From Molossus alvarezi (Eukaryota > Chordata > Mammalia > Chiroptera > Molossidae): a stretch of DNA of 64,000 nt. The notes below the pieces were generated by a model that had not been told where the DNA came from, ran no database searches, and saw only the letters and a program-made list of their open reading frames with translations. The stretch spans positions 22,366,488 through 22,430,487 of the forward strand of contig CM073898.1 in assembly GCA_037176705.1 (NCBI GenBank). Direction: 5' to 3'. Each line of letters starts with the position of its first letter. The stretch's first letter is position 1. The position numbers and the translations under genes were made by a program. Positions 11,801 through 24,301 of this stretch are shown here, in pieces.

Positions 11801-14280
11801 TTTCCCATTCTTTTGTAACCATGGCAGGAGAAATCATTGTTAACTATTCAACAAACTATAGAAAAATACACATATGGAAAAAGTCAAAGACAAAATATAC
11901 CAGGAAGCTTCCACTAAAATACAGGCAGATAAGCTCTGTACCAAGATTGCAGTTAAAAGCTAGTATGTACATTGGGAATCCTAAATTAAAGCTGTTTACT
12001 TATTTAAAGTTACTGGGATTTATCACTAATTAGACTTGAGACTGCTGCACAATTCAGTAAAGATTTTAAATTACTTCTCTAATAGAATTGCCTAAAATAT
12101 CTGGGCATCTACAACAAATCTATTGTATTATTTTTTTCAAATTCAGTACATTAACTATGCTGCAATCCAACAACACATCCAATTTGATATTTAGATAAAC
12201 TTATCAAACTTTATCTACAACTTACATGGGAGAATAATGTATGAATAGCTTAGCTATCTTATATAAGTAAGAGTAAAGCAGAGGTATTTGCCCTAACAGG
12301 ATTAAGAAACATTACACAGAATTATACATATAGTGTGATACTGGCTAAATAACACAGGCTCAAATGCATGTATTTATATTATTAAAAATTGTCGATGCAT
12401 TATTAACTTAATTTTATGTATGATTTTGATAAGCAAACAAGTATTACTCAGTATCCTTTTAGAATTATTTGATGTGCAAAAAAAATGTGTGCTATCTCAT
12501 GCAACTTTAACCAAGAAAAAAAATGCCCAGGCTCTTCTGATATCATTTCAGAAACATGCATCTGCCTCATGACATGTATTGATCTGTAACTTCCATATAG
12601 TGATCCTCTATCAAGTAAATCTGAACTAGCAAGCCTAAGCTGGCATTTTAAAAATATTTATATATAATAAACTTATATATATGACATGTGTAATAAATCT
12701 ATATATGATACATAATAAATATATATAATATGTTTATGTAATAAATATATATAATAAAATTTAGAAAAAGCACAAGGGACCCTAATGGATTGACTATATT
12801 TCAAATTCATCAGTGATGCTGATGCCAGGTTATTTTTAAAATATAATAGAAATAATAAAATTTCTTTAACAAATGTAATGCTTTGTTCATGAGTAAAGGA
12901 ATAAGCAAATTATAAATTACGAAGCACTGGCTCTGTATTCAAGGCAGATCTTTCCATGAGTCTGCCTTTCAGTTGAATTCATGGTTCTCAAGGACAAACA
13001 GCTGATTTACTTTAAAGTGTGTTCTTTAAATTTCAGAGGTTAACATGAAACTTGGTAAATTGATAGTGTAGAGCCTAGAGAAATATTATAATATAAATAG
13101 AAGACCTCAACTTTACTGCTGACTTTGAGATTTGGAAATAATATTTGTTACATTATTAGAAAGCCATTGCTTTTTCAATGATAACATTATTTGTCATGAG
13201 GGGTTGTAATCATTAGACCACATTTTGAATTGTATTGATTGTTTGCTCAAACATGAGGTCTCATCCCCATCTAACTAGAATTTCTCCCCCAACCTTCCCT
13301 GCTAGATCATACAATGCTTTGAGTATCTTTCATTGTGTGATAACATCAGTGGGAAACAAGAACAGCATAGCAGAGTCGCTTGTTGTTTTAACATATGAAA
13401 TATAAAAGTGTGAATTTATTATATTACCCTGGTTCTTTGATTCTATTCTAATGACTCATAAGATTTTGTGACAAATGTGCTATTTATTATACAGTTCACC
13501 TAGGAGAAAAGGTAAATTAACCCTCAACGTCCAGGACTTGCCTGATGCTGAGAGCCAGGCTTCCCATTGTTACCTGACCTGGCCACCTGCAGTTAGGCCA
13601 TGGTGTTCTCCTGTTGGACATCATGATTCTACAGCAAGTCAATTTCAGACAAGGTCACTCTGTGACTACGATGCAGTGAGACAAGAACAATTATTGATGT
13701 TGACTAAGAAAAGAGAAAGTAATCACAGTGAAAACCCTAAAATATCAAACATCCCCCTGTACTGACTAATATGAGTGACTACTACTTCTTTACCAATTGC
13801 AGCTTTAGTCTTGCTCTGGTAGTTTTCTTCCTAAATAAGATTTGTTTTTATTCCATCACAGTTACTTATCTAGGCTTCATAAGAGCGTCTAATTCGGACC
13901 ACAGCCTCACTTGTTAGAACCCTCCCCTAAATCACCTAATCTTGTACTAAGTCCTTTTTGACATCCTATTACAGAGATGCTGCATAGTTCCACATGGTGT
14001 GCATTCTCCCTCCCTGTATGCACAGTACACCTAACTTTTTCTACTAGTGTGTGCCTGGTTATCTTCAGCATTCTATCTCTGTAGGCACCAGGAAACTACA
14101 ACTGAAAACAAACAAAAAAATTTAACTATGGTCTGCATAACCACTTTTCTAAAATGATTAAAGAAATTCAAAAGGAATCCTAAAGTAAGAAAATAAGATC
14201 ATTGCTATTTTATCAGAGACTAGCTTGTCAAAAAAGCATTTTCTAAACTCACTTTCATAAAGAAACTAATAGCACTGTTT
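8870..14280. other. Long intergenic stretch; a MIR scrap at about 9870-9965, otherwise unassigned
   Basis: Mostly AT-rich single-copy-looking DNA. At about 9880-9960, attctgtaaaatgggaataatagtac matches a plus-strand MIR core. An AT/TA-rich low-complexity tract occupies about 12650-12760. Open frames at 10921, 11335 and 13475 lack homology, consistent splice sites and coding texture. The quieter, less repetitive portion at about 10480-11150 could hold conserved non-coding sequence, but that cannot be judged from one genome. Confidence 0.4.
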
Positions 14281-15401
14281 ATTCACAAACTCTTCAAAAT
14301 ATTTGAGGATGTGGGATGCTTTCCAACTTATTTTTATAGTATAGTAACACCTTGATATCAAAATTGGATAAAAACATCATGAAATAAAAAACAAACAAAT
14401 AAACAAACAACCCCCCCTCAAAAACTATAGACCAATATCTCATAGCTATTAAAGTAAACATCCTCAAGAAAACACTAGCAAACCAAATCCAATAACATAT
14501 AAAACAAATTCTATGCCTTGATAAAAAATACAAGGTTAGCTAATATAAAAAAAATAATTAATGTAATGTTTATAGACTGAAAAAGAAAACTAACATGATC
14601 ATCTCAACAGACACAAAAAGCATATTTGACAAAATTCCACACTCTTTTGTGATAAACACACAAGAAACTAGGACTAGAAAGGAACTTAACCTCAATTTCA
14701 TAATGGGTACCTACTAAAATTCCACAGCTAACATAATACTTATCAATCAAACACCAAGTTTAGGAATAAGACAAGCATGTCTTGTCACTTCTATTCAATA
14801 ATACACAGGAGATTCTAGCCTGGGCAACTGGTCAAGAAAAAGAAATAGAAATAGAAGGCCTTCAGATTGGAAAAAAAGAAATAAAAATAAGTCTATTTGG
14901 AGATGACAGGATCTTGTTTATAGAAAAGATTCTAATAAATAACTGTTAAAACTAATAAATGATTTCAGCACTGTTTCAGGATATAAGAGTATACAAAAAT
15001 TTGTATTTTTATATACCTGTGATAAACCATTTAAATATTAAATTAAAAAAATTATTTTTATAGCATTAAAAAGAATAAAATACTTTGGAATAAATTTAAC
15101 AAAGTAAGTGCAAAGTTTATACTCTGGAAATTATAAAACATTGCTAAATAAATTATAAACGATCAAAATAAATAGAAAAGCATGCTATGTTCATGGATTA
15201 GAAGAATTGGCATTGGTAAAATGACAAAACTCTCCACACTGATTTACATTCACTGAAATTCCTATCAGATTTCCAAGTGAATTCTTTGTATAAGTTAATA
15301 AGATTATTCTAAAATTCATATGGAATTAGAAGGGACCCAGAATAGCCAAAACAGTCTTAACAAACAAACAAACAAACAAGAAAAGAACAAAATAGTGATA
15401 C

Positions 15402-16011
15402 TGTTATAATTAGCTAGTTATTAATAATGGGAAGGAGCAAAAGGGAAGCCAGACATTATAGACCTGTCATTTGGGTAGTTTCACCAGGAAGCTGGAACCA
15501 CCAGCCCATTCCTTGTGGATTTCTGGGGAGGGACTGGACAAAGGGAAAGACGGGTGGATGTTCAGTGAAGTTGTGGTGACTAGGGAAGGTGCCTGTCAGA
15601 CAAAGCTGGGAACAGAGATCATTGGCCAGAATGGGTGGGGCCACAGCAAGTCCAGGAAAATTTGAGAAAACATAACCCCCTATACAAAGGAGCTCTCGGC
15701 TCTTGGCTCTAGGCTCTCTTGGCTCTTGGGTCTTGGCTCTCTTACACTTGCCTGTGTTTCCTCCATAGCCATGTGGACCTGGGAACCACACATGCGATGG
15801 ACTGCAACTGGGAACACAAACTAAGCTAGTCTGATGCTGGACTGGACACTGCTCCAATACAGAGCAAAACTCTGGCTCTGATTCTGGCTCTGCTGAAGCC
15901 ACAGCTACACTTCTTCCTTGGGGGGAAGAAGGGAGATGGGACCTTGGAAACCTAGGGGTTTAATTCCACACAAATAAAGCTATCACAAGAAACCCACTCC
16001 CACCAGCAACA
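15402..16011 (+). mobile_element. Probable solo LTR of an endogenous retrovirus
   Basis: A 0.6-kb, less AT-rich block interrupts collinear L1 sequence, so it is an insertion. It can be read from TGTTATAATTAGC to ...CAGCAACA, with the TG...CA ends of an LTR. It contains short ggctcttggctct-type repeats at about 15690-15740, a pattern seen in retroviral R/U5 regions, and an AATAAA signal at about 15972 close to the 3' end. No matching TSD was found, so the ends are approximate. The 148-codon minus-strand frame inside it has no recognisable homology. It could alternatively be another kind of interspersed insertion. Confidence 0.5.
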
Positions 16012-16249
16012 GGTAAGGACACAGACCCCCTAGTCACTGATGATAGTGGGGTGATTCAAACTTTCTGATGTTAAAACTTACTACCCAGACACAGAAAACA
16101 AGTTATTGTAGTCCTTGCTCAAGGCGACATCTAGATTAATGGAATAGAATTGAGAGTCCATATAAAAAGCCATACATCTATACTCAGCTGATTTTCAACA
16201 ACAGTGGTGACTATCAGGAAAAGATCAGTATATTTTAACAAATGCTACT

Positions 16250-16451
16250 AAGCCCAGCAGTGTGGCTCAGTGGTTGAGTATCGACCCATGCACCAAGAGG
16301 TCGCTGGTTCGATTCCCAGTCAGGGCACATGCCCAGGTTGTGGGCCAAACCCCAGTGAGCGGCATGCGCAGGTGGTGGCCATCAATGTTCTCTCTCATCG
16401 ATATTTTTTACTCCCTCTCCCTTCCTCTCTCTAAAATCAATAAAGAAAAAA
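16250..16451 (+). repeat. VES-type SINE inserted in L1
   Basis: Head agcccagcagtgtggctcag, B box ggttcgattcccag, middle cacatgcccaggttgtggg, CT-rich tail and attached A run. The short TSD aaatgctact is present at 16240-16249 and 16452-16461. It belongs to the 'cgacccatgcaccaagaggtcgctgg' subfamily shared with 25478, distinct from the 'gtccccggccc' subfamily. Confidence 0.9.
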
Positions 16452-17235
16452 AAATGCTACTGAGATCATTGGATAGCCACATGCACTAGAATGAAGTTGG
16501 ACTTCAATTTCACACCATATGCAAAAATTTACTCAAAATGGATAAAAACTTAAATGGAAGAACTAGAACTATACAACTCTTAGAATAAAACATAAGGTTA
16601 CATTTTCGTGACCTTAGATTTACCAAAGGGTTCCTGGATATGACATTAAAACTCCAAGAACAAAAGAATAAATACATTAATAAAAATTAATATTTAAACA
16701 TAAAAGTTAACTATTTTCTGCTTCAAAGGACATATCAAGAAAGTTAAAAGATGATCCACAGAATGGGAAAAAATATTTGCAAAGCATAGCCCTGAAAAGA
16801 GATTTATATCTAGAATATAAAGGGAATTCTTATAATTCAACAACAGAAAGACAATTCAATTTAAAAAATGAACAAATTATCTAAATATTCATCTATCCAC
16901 AGAATTTATGAATTTTACATAATGAATAATATAAATATAATCATATAAACATAAGTTTGGACAAAGGAAGCCAAAGAAAAATACATATGGTATAATTCCA
17001 CTTTTATAATATACAAAAATAGACCATAAACTATGGTGATAGAAGTAAGGGCAGTGGGTACCCTTGCTGGGGCAGAAGCTGGTAGTCATCAGAGAAGGGC
17101 TTCTCAGAATGGCTGGTGATTCTTTTTTCTTGACATTGGTGCTGTTACAGAGATGTTCATTTTATAAAAATGTAGCATTGAGAAGTGCATTTATAATATG
17201 TACACGTACCTGCATTTATAATTGAGTCAATATAA

Positions 17236-19050
17236 GAGCATTACAAATGGATGTTGATAGATGTTTTGTAAAGAGTTTTATGAGTTAAATTAACCTTGAG
17301 AAATATCAATACACAGAGCATATTTTTCAACATGGTGTTCTTTTGCTCATATATATTTTTGATTTATTACTTTAAATTCATTTTTTGCCTTACAGTAAGA
17401 AGGGTTGAAGTTGGGTTTTAGGATATACAAGTGAAAGAGACAAAAAGAAAAGTAGAGGTAGAAAATGGAAGCATATGACCACAATTATTACCTGTACTGA
17501 TGATTTTCATCTCTTTGGTAGTCTTTTCTTTTTGTGTGTGTGTGTGCCTCATTAACTACCTCTGTCTTTTATTCAGCTTAGTGTATAGATATTTAATCAG
17601 GAAAGTAAAGAGCATCCTTAATCTGTTCACTGTTACAATTTTACCTATTTTATATTTTTCCAAGTAAAATCCTAAAGATCTCTTCTGAGAGGCTCCAATG
17701 TGGTCTCTGTGAGTTCCTAGCAAGGGGAGAAGTGCCGGGGGGGGGGGTGGTGCCACCCCTCAGCCCTCGCATTGCATGCCTTGCCACCCCACTCCCCACT
17801 AAGCCCTCACAGCCCTTGCCTGTACATACTGACATCGGTGTTCATTAAACAGTCTTGTTACAGTAAAAAAAAAAGTCTAGATTTCTTCCGTTTGTCAATT
17901 TTTTATATTATCATGCATCTAAAATAATATGCTATTAAAAAAAACCCTCACCAAAATGGTGTTAGGATCTTGGACTGCTAAATTATGCTTCCCTTCTTTC
18001 TAGGTAGAAGTACAGCTTCTCCTGCCGCAACTGCAGAGCTGAGTCAGCTTGAAGTTAAGTGCACGGTCAAGGCTCATTTTCAGGCGACATCTATTATTAA
18101 AAGAAAAAATAAAAGTATTGTAACTTGAAGCTCCTCCATCATATGGTGCCTGCAGGGAGAACTCAGCTGTCATTTTTCATAAAGCTGGATTATCACGACA
18201 TTCAATCTTCATTTATAGTTCTGCACATTTCTTTAAACTACCTGTAGATTTTACTATTCTAAGGTAGTGGCCCTATAATTTGAACAATACCTTACTCTTT
18301 TTTGTTGTTAATAATCTTAGGAGCCACATTTCAATTCAATGTATCTGTGGTTTTCTTTCATTCTTTCTTTTTTTAATCGTGTATTCGGTCATATGCTAGG
18401 TATCAGGAGAAGATTTTTATGTCTCCTGTATTTTAATACATAAATCGCATTCTCATGGGGCACATACTAGCTGTACAAAAACTAGAAAGTATGACAGAAT
18501 TCATTTCAATCCTCACCTTACCAATGCCAGATCGGGTAGCAAGGACTGCTCTTTTTGAAAACCACATGTTAAGACAGCACGATGGGCTTGATATACCATG
18601 TGATTGGCTCAGGGATTTTGCTCTTGGACAAGCGAGCCAACATTGAGGGATCCCTTGCTTTCAAAGTTGCTTTGCATTTTCTCGGGCTTGATTCTATTTT
18701 CTTTATAATATATCTCGTGGCTCTCTTGACCTCTTACTTCAAGCTGCAGCTGCTGTCAAATACATAAGTAGCTATCCTAGCACTGGGAAACAAGACAAAT
18801 GATTTCTGTGTGATATGTGTGCTTTGATGACACAGATGGGACTAAGCCTGTGACTGTGTGTGTGCATGTGCGTGCGTGTGTGTGCACGCACGCATGTGTT
18901 TTAAAGATAATTCATTGATTGTGAACATTTGAGAAAGAAACATTTTTAGTCTGTGAGTACAGAGTTGTGACATATAGATAAAACTAAAAAGATATTCCAG
19001 TAATAGTTACTGCCATTAAACGCATCTTTAAACAGAGGAAAATAATTAAA
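17236..19050. other. Intergenic DNA; G11 run and Z-DNA-prone tract, no gene
   Basis: Unassigned DNA. A G11 homopolymer is at 17737-17747 in a locally GC-rich patch, and an alternating pyrimidine-purine tract is at 18855-18899 (listed separately). Frames at 18455 and 18582 overlap in different phases and are not supported. A splice-acceptor-like ttcccttctttctag ends at about 18003, but no exon can be defined. Confidence 0.4.
18855..18899. repeat. Perfect alternating pyrimidine-purine tract (TG/CG/CA)
   Basis: Forty-five consecutive bases alternate pyrimidine and purine without a break, mixing TG, CG and CA dinucleotides, including the self-complementary core gtgtgcacgcac. Such tracts are the classical substrate for the Z-DNA conformation under negative supercoiling. 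The sequence shows the propensity only; no function is implied. Confidence 0.85.
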
Positions 19051-19064
19051 AATACATCAATAGT

Positions 19065-19351
19065 GCCCTGGCCGGTTTGGCTCAGCAGTTAGAGCATCGG
19101 CCCGTGGACTGGAGAGTCCTGGGTTCGGTTCCCACTGGGAGCACGTACCTCAGTTGCAGTTTGTCCCCGGCCCCGGTTGGGGCTGTGTGGGTGGTGACCA
19201 CTCCATGTGTCTCTCTCACATCGATGTTTCTCTCTCTCTCTCGTCCTCTCTCTCTCCCTCCTGCTCTGTCTGAAGATACATGCAAAAATGTCCTCGGGTG
19301 AGGATAAAAAAATAAATAAAAATAAATAAATCAGTAAATTAAAAAAAATAG
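19065..19351 (+). repeat. Full-length VES SINE
   Basis: gccctggccggtttggctcag head, ggttcggttccc B box, gcagtttgtccccggcc middle, CT-rich region, tcctcgggtgaggat palindrome and a long (AAAT)n-like tail. The TSD atcaatagt is at 19056-19064 and 19352-19360. A full-length copy of the 'ccccggcc' subfamily. Confidence 0.92.
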
Positions 19352-19584
19352 ATCAATAGTGAACTTTTTGAATTGAATAATAATTACACGTTAGATAAAA
19401 TTTTTTATTTACTCCTTTGTGGTTCAAAGAACCGTAAACAGACATGAGAGGCTTGGCTTCTACTCTTGGTTTTGCCACTGATAGCACAATATAAAATTAG
19501 TCATTTAATTCCTTTGGGCTTCGGAACTATATTTATTTTAATTAATGGCTTTCTTTAGATTATTTTGAAAGTATAGTTTTTGCT

Positions 19585-19830
19585 CTTCTTTTACCGTTAC
19601 CATTTATTCATTTCCTAATGTGCAATGAAGTGGGCTTTACTTACACCATCTCACTTGAACCTCCAAATGATCCTAAGATAACGGCTTTCCTGGCCCCTGC
19701 GCTCTGCAGATGAGTAAACCGTGGCAGAGATAAGGTCAGCATCTTATTCAGGGTAGCACAGCTATGCAGCAACAGAGCCTGAAACCCAACTGATTCTGTG
19801 GGTACCAGAGTCCTTTGTGGTTTTTCTGCA
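19585..19830 (-). repeat. MIR element
   Basis: Reverse-strand MIR order: tcctaatgtgcaatgaa, caccatctcacttgaacct, gcagatgagtaaac, ggcagagataaggtcag, then tagcacagctatgcagcaacagagcctg. The agreement with the family's central core is good for an ancient repeat. Confidence 0.7.
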
Positions 19831-19877
19831 TTAGGCAATCCTATTTTCATGAGGGGCAGTAGACTTTAGTTTTTAAA

Positions 19878-20100
19878 TGCATGCATTCTGGAGCCAGCCT
19901 GCAAAGGCAGACCCAGCTCTCACTGACCCGCTGTGCAATCCTTCCCAAGTTATTGAACTCCTGTGTCTCAGTTTCATAGTCTATGAAAGGCAATAGTAAT
20001 TGCTCCTGCTTTATAAGATTGTTGTGAGGTTTAAAAAAAGTTAGAATACTTCAAGTGCTTAGGACAATGCCTGATAGAATAACCAGTGCTATTCTTATTC
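19878..20100 (+). repeat. MIR element
   Basis: Plus-strand MIR: tctggagccagcctgc, cactgacccgctgtgcaatc, gtctcagtttcatagtctatgaaa, then gattgttgtgaggtt and caatgcctgatagaat. It lies head to head with the minus-strand MIR at 19585. Confidence 0.75.
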
Positions 20101-20509
20101 CCATCCTTACTCTTAAGTCCCAAAGAGAGCCATGGGATTAAAATCAACCCCTGTATAGATGTGATTTGATTGCATCAAATACATCTCTGATTACTACGGT
20201 TCACTTTGCATGACAAAATAGTCCAGTTCTTGTTTTAAACTGGAACTCTGCAAATCAAATGGAATTTCATTTGTCCCATAATAGACTTGCAGATTTGATT
20301 TAAAAATTAAAATGAAAAATCTCTGTATGCTATGCATGAATTTACCAGGACTTCTAACTCCTATCGATTACATGGCAATGTCCATTGTCATGGTTAGTCA
20401 TTTATGAGCAGACATTAAATCGGATGGCATCATCAGATGAGACCATTTCAAGGCAGAATGTGCAGAGTATGCTCATGTGTGAGCACACACATGCATACAA
20501 GTGGAATTG

Positions 20510-20690
20510 CATTCAGAACACCTGTGTGCCAGTCCTAACCCTGTAGATTCTTTCTAGTAAGTAGGAAAAAATTAAATGTGTATGGGGTTAAATTTCCTTA
20601 TCTGTGAATGAAAAATAATAGCTATTCCTTCATTGGGGCTATTTTGAGGATGAAATGCATTAATGTCTGTATATAGTGTTCAGTAAAATG
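20510..20690 (+). repeat. MIR fragment
   Basis: aaatttccttatctgtgaat, aataatagctattccttc and attttgaggatgaaatg follow the 3' half of MIR on the plus strand. Confidence 0.6.
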
Positions 20691-20699
20691 TAAACTTCT

Positions 20700-22790
20700 C
20701 TTCAAAACTAATATATATTATTATTAAAACTTATTCTTTTTTTTCATTTTGACATCTGAAGTTTATTTTTTTAAATTTCTTACTTTCAAACAATTAAATA
20801 CAACTTAGTATATGCAGATATGATTAACATTTTTTCATTTATTTAATACTTAAAGTAACTTTTCCTGAGCATATCAATGAAACTTTGCTGTAAATTCCAC
20901 CTTATTTTACAATGGCCTTTCGTACTACATAGTTTCTGGATCTAGGTGCTTACATCACTGTGCTTGTCTCCTATAAGGATCAAATACTTTAATGTTCCCA
21001 GGGTTATACAAATTATCTTCTCCAATGGAGGTTTGTTGCAAGGGCCCACAAGAAGGACGGCCCAAGGGAGTCATCTCACAAATTGCGTCATTCTCTCATC
21101 CTAGCCGTTCAAAAATGTGTGATGCAGGTAGAATAATACTATGAGATCCAGTAGCCTACCTTTGCCTTGCTCATTGAGCATTTCAAAGGAGGGTATTAAA
21201 AGACTGCCACTCTTAGGAGCATCTCTATCACGCAGAATGTGCTCCTTAGCAGTTTGTGTGTCCAGCATGTAGATTGTGATTTCCAGTTTATGCACTTGGC
21301 CGCAGTCTAATCCAGTGTAGCTAGGATCACAGGATTGGCTTCCCAGCAGAGCAAGCTGCACCAGGTATAATACAAAATTGCAACTGTTGGCCACTTTCTC
21401 TTAATTGAGTGGGTTATTTCTTCAGATTCTCTCATATACTTGTTTTGAGGTTTATTTTTCTGAATCATGTTCCTTGATCCTAGCCTCCAGTTCTACTAAC
21501 CATTTATTTTCAGCATTGGACATTAACAAATTAGCTTGCCCAAACTGATCAAGTGATTAAATTCTGCCACACTTTTCTTTTGATGCTGAATTAGCAAGAT
21601 ATCTAAGACACTTCAGGAGTTACTAAGCTTTGTGCCTAGGAGCTAATACCAAACTTATGAAACCAAAGAGATCCTAGGATATCCTGGACCCAGATTTTTT
21701 TGTCGCACCAAGTTAGATGAAGATTCTGTGAAGACAGAAAATAACTAGTGGCCGTAGGCCTGCACATTACTTATCAGTATAGCAGATTTTTTTCTCTCCT
21801 TTTCACTATATTTGAACGTCTAATGCATAGCAAGCACTAATCCTGAAGCCCATACTAGAAAAATTTTCTCTTAAATATGTGTAGATATTCTTTATGTAGA
21901 ATTTGAAGGTCATTCAAGGTCAATTCTTAAGTGTTTATGTATTGTGAACTCTCTGTCTTTCTTAGATATATCTAGCTTGTTCCAGTTTTATTGGGTTGCT
22001 TTTTTTATTCTGACTTTCCTGATTTTACCTGTTTAGTATTAGTGATTTTAAAAATATAGTCCTGGGTGAAATTGTGAAAGCAGGATACACTGAGAAGCAT
22101 AAAATCATCAAATGCCTATGCCATGGACCAAATATAATTACACGGCTTGGGATACAGCCAGAGACATTTGCTACTGGAATTTTAATGTCAAGTGGCAAGA
22201 GATTTCCATCTACTTTCATTAGAAAAGTTCATGGGTATGTGTCAATCATCCTATTTGTTTTTGGAAATAATACCACAGTGTTTCAATTTGTTTTCCAATT
22301 AATTCTTCTCCATCATTATATTCTCGCTATTATTCTACTGTAGACATGTTCTTCAAATTCTGGATGCGACCTCTGTTCAAGAACTGTTTCTTGCTTCTCT
22401 GAGCATATGTGGAAGAAGGAATGTAGCTTTGTAATTTATTTAGAGTTAATCCCAATATGATAATAACATGCTTCTAATAGTCAGATATTTCAAGAGCAAG
22501 TTAAATAAACACTTTCTATGAAATGAAAAAAGTTTTATTGACCATTAACTTTTATAAGCTAGTTTCAAGGTAGCACCTTGTACAATCAAATGTGTTGTCT
22601 CACTTTTTATTTATGAGACATTTTATCACCACATGGTTTTGAAAAGATAGCAAGAACTATTAGAGGGGTCATATATCTAAAGACGTGTAAATAATGTATT
22701 AGTGTAATTCATATGTATATAGTTCTAATGCATATTCTATTGAATTCATAAAATTCATTTAAATACCCCTTAAGAAGTCAGTAAGTAATG
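20700..22790. other. Intergenic DNA, no gene recognised
   Basis: No exon, RNA gene or nameable repeat could be supported. The 97-codon minus-strand frame at 21101-21394 sits in DNA of less AT-rich texture (about 20990-21400) that could be a worn retroelement fragment, but no diagnostic motif was found. Confidence 0.35.
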
Positions 22791-22798
22791 GCATTTTA

Positions 22799-23049
22799 TT
22801 TTATTTTTTTATCCTCACCTGAGGACACATTTTGCATTTATCTTCAGATAGAGTGGGAAGAACAGAGGGAGGAAGAGAGAGAGAGAAACATTGACGTGAG
22901 AGAGACACATCAGCTGGTTTCCACCCACAGGTCCCCAACCGGGGCTGGGGACAAACTGCAACTGAGTTACGTGCCCTTAGCAGGAACCGAACCTAGAACT
23001 CTCTGATCTGCCGGCTGACGCTCTAACCGCTGGGCCAAACTGGCCAGGG
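22799..23049 (-). repeat. Full-length VES SINE, minus strand
   Basis: T-rich tail, atcctcacctgaggac, GA-rich block, gggacaaactgcaactgag, reversed B box ggaaccgaacc and a gggccaaactggccagggc head. A 10-bp TSD with one mismatch (tggcatttta/tggcatttga) lies at about 22789-22798 and 23050-23059. Confidence 0.9.
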
Positions 23050-23059
23050 CTGGCATTTG

Positions 23060-24050
23060 ATTGATCTGATAAACATTAAAAGAAACTATTATTAGTTTGA
23101 CTGTCCTGGTTCAGGGACTAATAAATAAATCCTAAATAATATTTTCCTTTTAGTACTAGCACTCAACACTGTCATGGTAGAAACCTCTCCGGACTACCTC
23201 AGTGCCTGTCTCAACCACTCTCTCTTAGTAAACCAGCTTTGCCACGTTCCAGCTGAAACTGAAAAGCTCCTTCCAGGCGCTCAGCCGGGTCCACGAACAC
23301 CTGCCAGCCCGCCCACTCACTCCAGAGCCCCGTCCCGAGGCGTCCTTCGCAGTCCGCTCTGCGGCCTTCTCCCTGCTGACCCTGAAAGCCCTCTCCTGAC
23401 ATCTTACTCTAGGCTCGGTTCTCTGATGGCCACACCTTCCCTGTCTCAGGTGCCTTGGTAGGATTAGGAGGGAAATAAAGTTACGAATTTTGATTTGTGG
23501 AAGGCCTTCCTACCATTTTTCACACACGTCAGATGTGTATGAATTATAGTTTAGACTTTAGCAGAGACACCTGCTGCTGTTTCCAAAGAATGATTCACCA
23601 GTCTAATGGCAAGCATACCATATTATGTACCACACAGATAGATAATGGTCCCTACCTGGCCTATTTGAAATTATTCCCCACGCCTCGCACAGTTTATTAT
23701 CCATATGTGATAAATAAACCTTTGCTGAATGATTTAATAAAGGTGAAACTGTTAAAACCAATGCCACAGCATACATACACAAACGTATGTACCTCGCTTA
23801 TTCGACAAGCATTTAATAAGTACAAATTTTATGTCAGCTGCTATATACGTAATGTTATTGAATCTCCACTACAAGGCTTAAAGGAGGTAAGTCACTCAAA
23901 GTCACAGAGCTAAGAAGGTGTACATCAGACTAACACAAACCTGTGTAATTTCTTATCCCATGCTTATTTTACTGTATCTCATCTCATTATACATTGCCTA
24001 GAGATGTACAAAAACAGCAGATAATTAAAATTATGAGAATGAGCATAGTT
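23060..24050. other. Intergenic DNA with a small GC-rich patch; MIR scrap at about 23790-23905
   Basis: 23270-23370 is locally GC-rich with a few CpGs and precedes an AATAAA at about 23474. The overlapping frames on both strands have no recognisable homology, so an exon cannot be claimed. At about 23790-23905, a reverse-strand MIR-like segment (aggaggtaagtcactcaaagtcacagagct) lies inside the 138-codon frame of 23497-23913, which argues that this frame is chance. Confidence 0.4.
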
Positions 24051-24061
24051 AACACCTGTTC

Positions 24062-24238
24062 AATTCTTTTAATGCACCAGGCATTTTGCTAAGGGTTTTA
24101 GATCATTTATGGTATTTAATATTTAATATTACAACATACTATGTAATAATAATTATTATTGTTCCTGTAATACAGATGCAAAACGTGAACTTCAGAGAAT
24201 CAGGTCATATGCTCAGAAGAAGTTAGTAGCAAACCTAC
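24062..24238 (-). repeat. MIR element
   Basis: caccaggcattttgctaagg, ttttagatcatttatgg, attgttcctgtaatacagatg and ctcagaagaagttagtagc follow the reverse-strand MIR sequence end to end with many substitutions. Confidence 0.7.
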
Positions 24239-24282
24239 ATGTTTATCCCCTGGCTGTGTTACTGTAAACTCACTTGTTTAAT

Positions 24283-24301
24283 GGGGGGGGAGGGGGGCGG
24301 G
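24283..24301 (+). other. G-quadruplex-prone G tract
   Basis: G8-A-G6-C-G3 within 19 bases provides four or more G runs with one-base loops and could fold as a compact quadruplex in single-stranded DNA or RNA. It stands out in otherwise AT-rich surroundings. Only structural propensity is shown. Confidence 0.7.

Larger units (their letters stand above)
14285..17235 (+). repeat. Degraded L1 (ORF2 3' half and 3' UTR), split by two insertions
   Basis: From about 14285 the order of motifs follows L1 ORF2 reverse-transcriptase sequence (the region around tatagaccaatatctcatag, then aacagacacaaaaagcat, then tttggagatgacagga, with many stops). It continues after the insertion with aatggaatagaattgagag and caaaaggacatatc-type text near 16720, through 17090, then an L1-like 3' UTR to about 17235. 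ORF2 encoded the endonuclease/reverse transcriptase; this copy is 5'-truncated and dead. An LTR-like element (about 15402-16011) and a SINE (16250-16451) landed inside it. Confidence 0.8.

Noticed and set aside
14285..15400. Active reverse transcriptase gene
   Set aside because: The L1 ORF2 sequence has numerous stops and frameshifts and lacks its 5' half.
15456..15902. 148-codon minus-strand frame as a gene
   Set aside because: It lies within the LTR-like insertion, antisense to its apparent orientation, with no homology that I recognise.
17990..18120. Exon after the acceptor-like ttcccttctttctag
   Set aside because: No matching donor, no sustained frame and no homology; polypyrimidine-AG sites are frequent by chance.
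23174..23461. GC-rich patch as a coding exon or CpG island
   Set aside because: Only about 100 bp is GC-rich, CpG count is low, frames are open on both strands, and no homology is recognised.
23497..23913. 138-codon plus-strand open frame as a possible gene or pseudogene
   Set aside because: Its 3' third is a reverse-strand MIR, its middle resembles the end of another old repeat, and no domain or splice sites are apparent.
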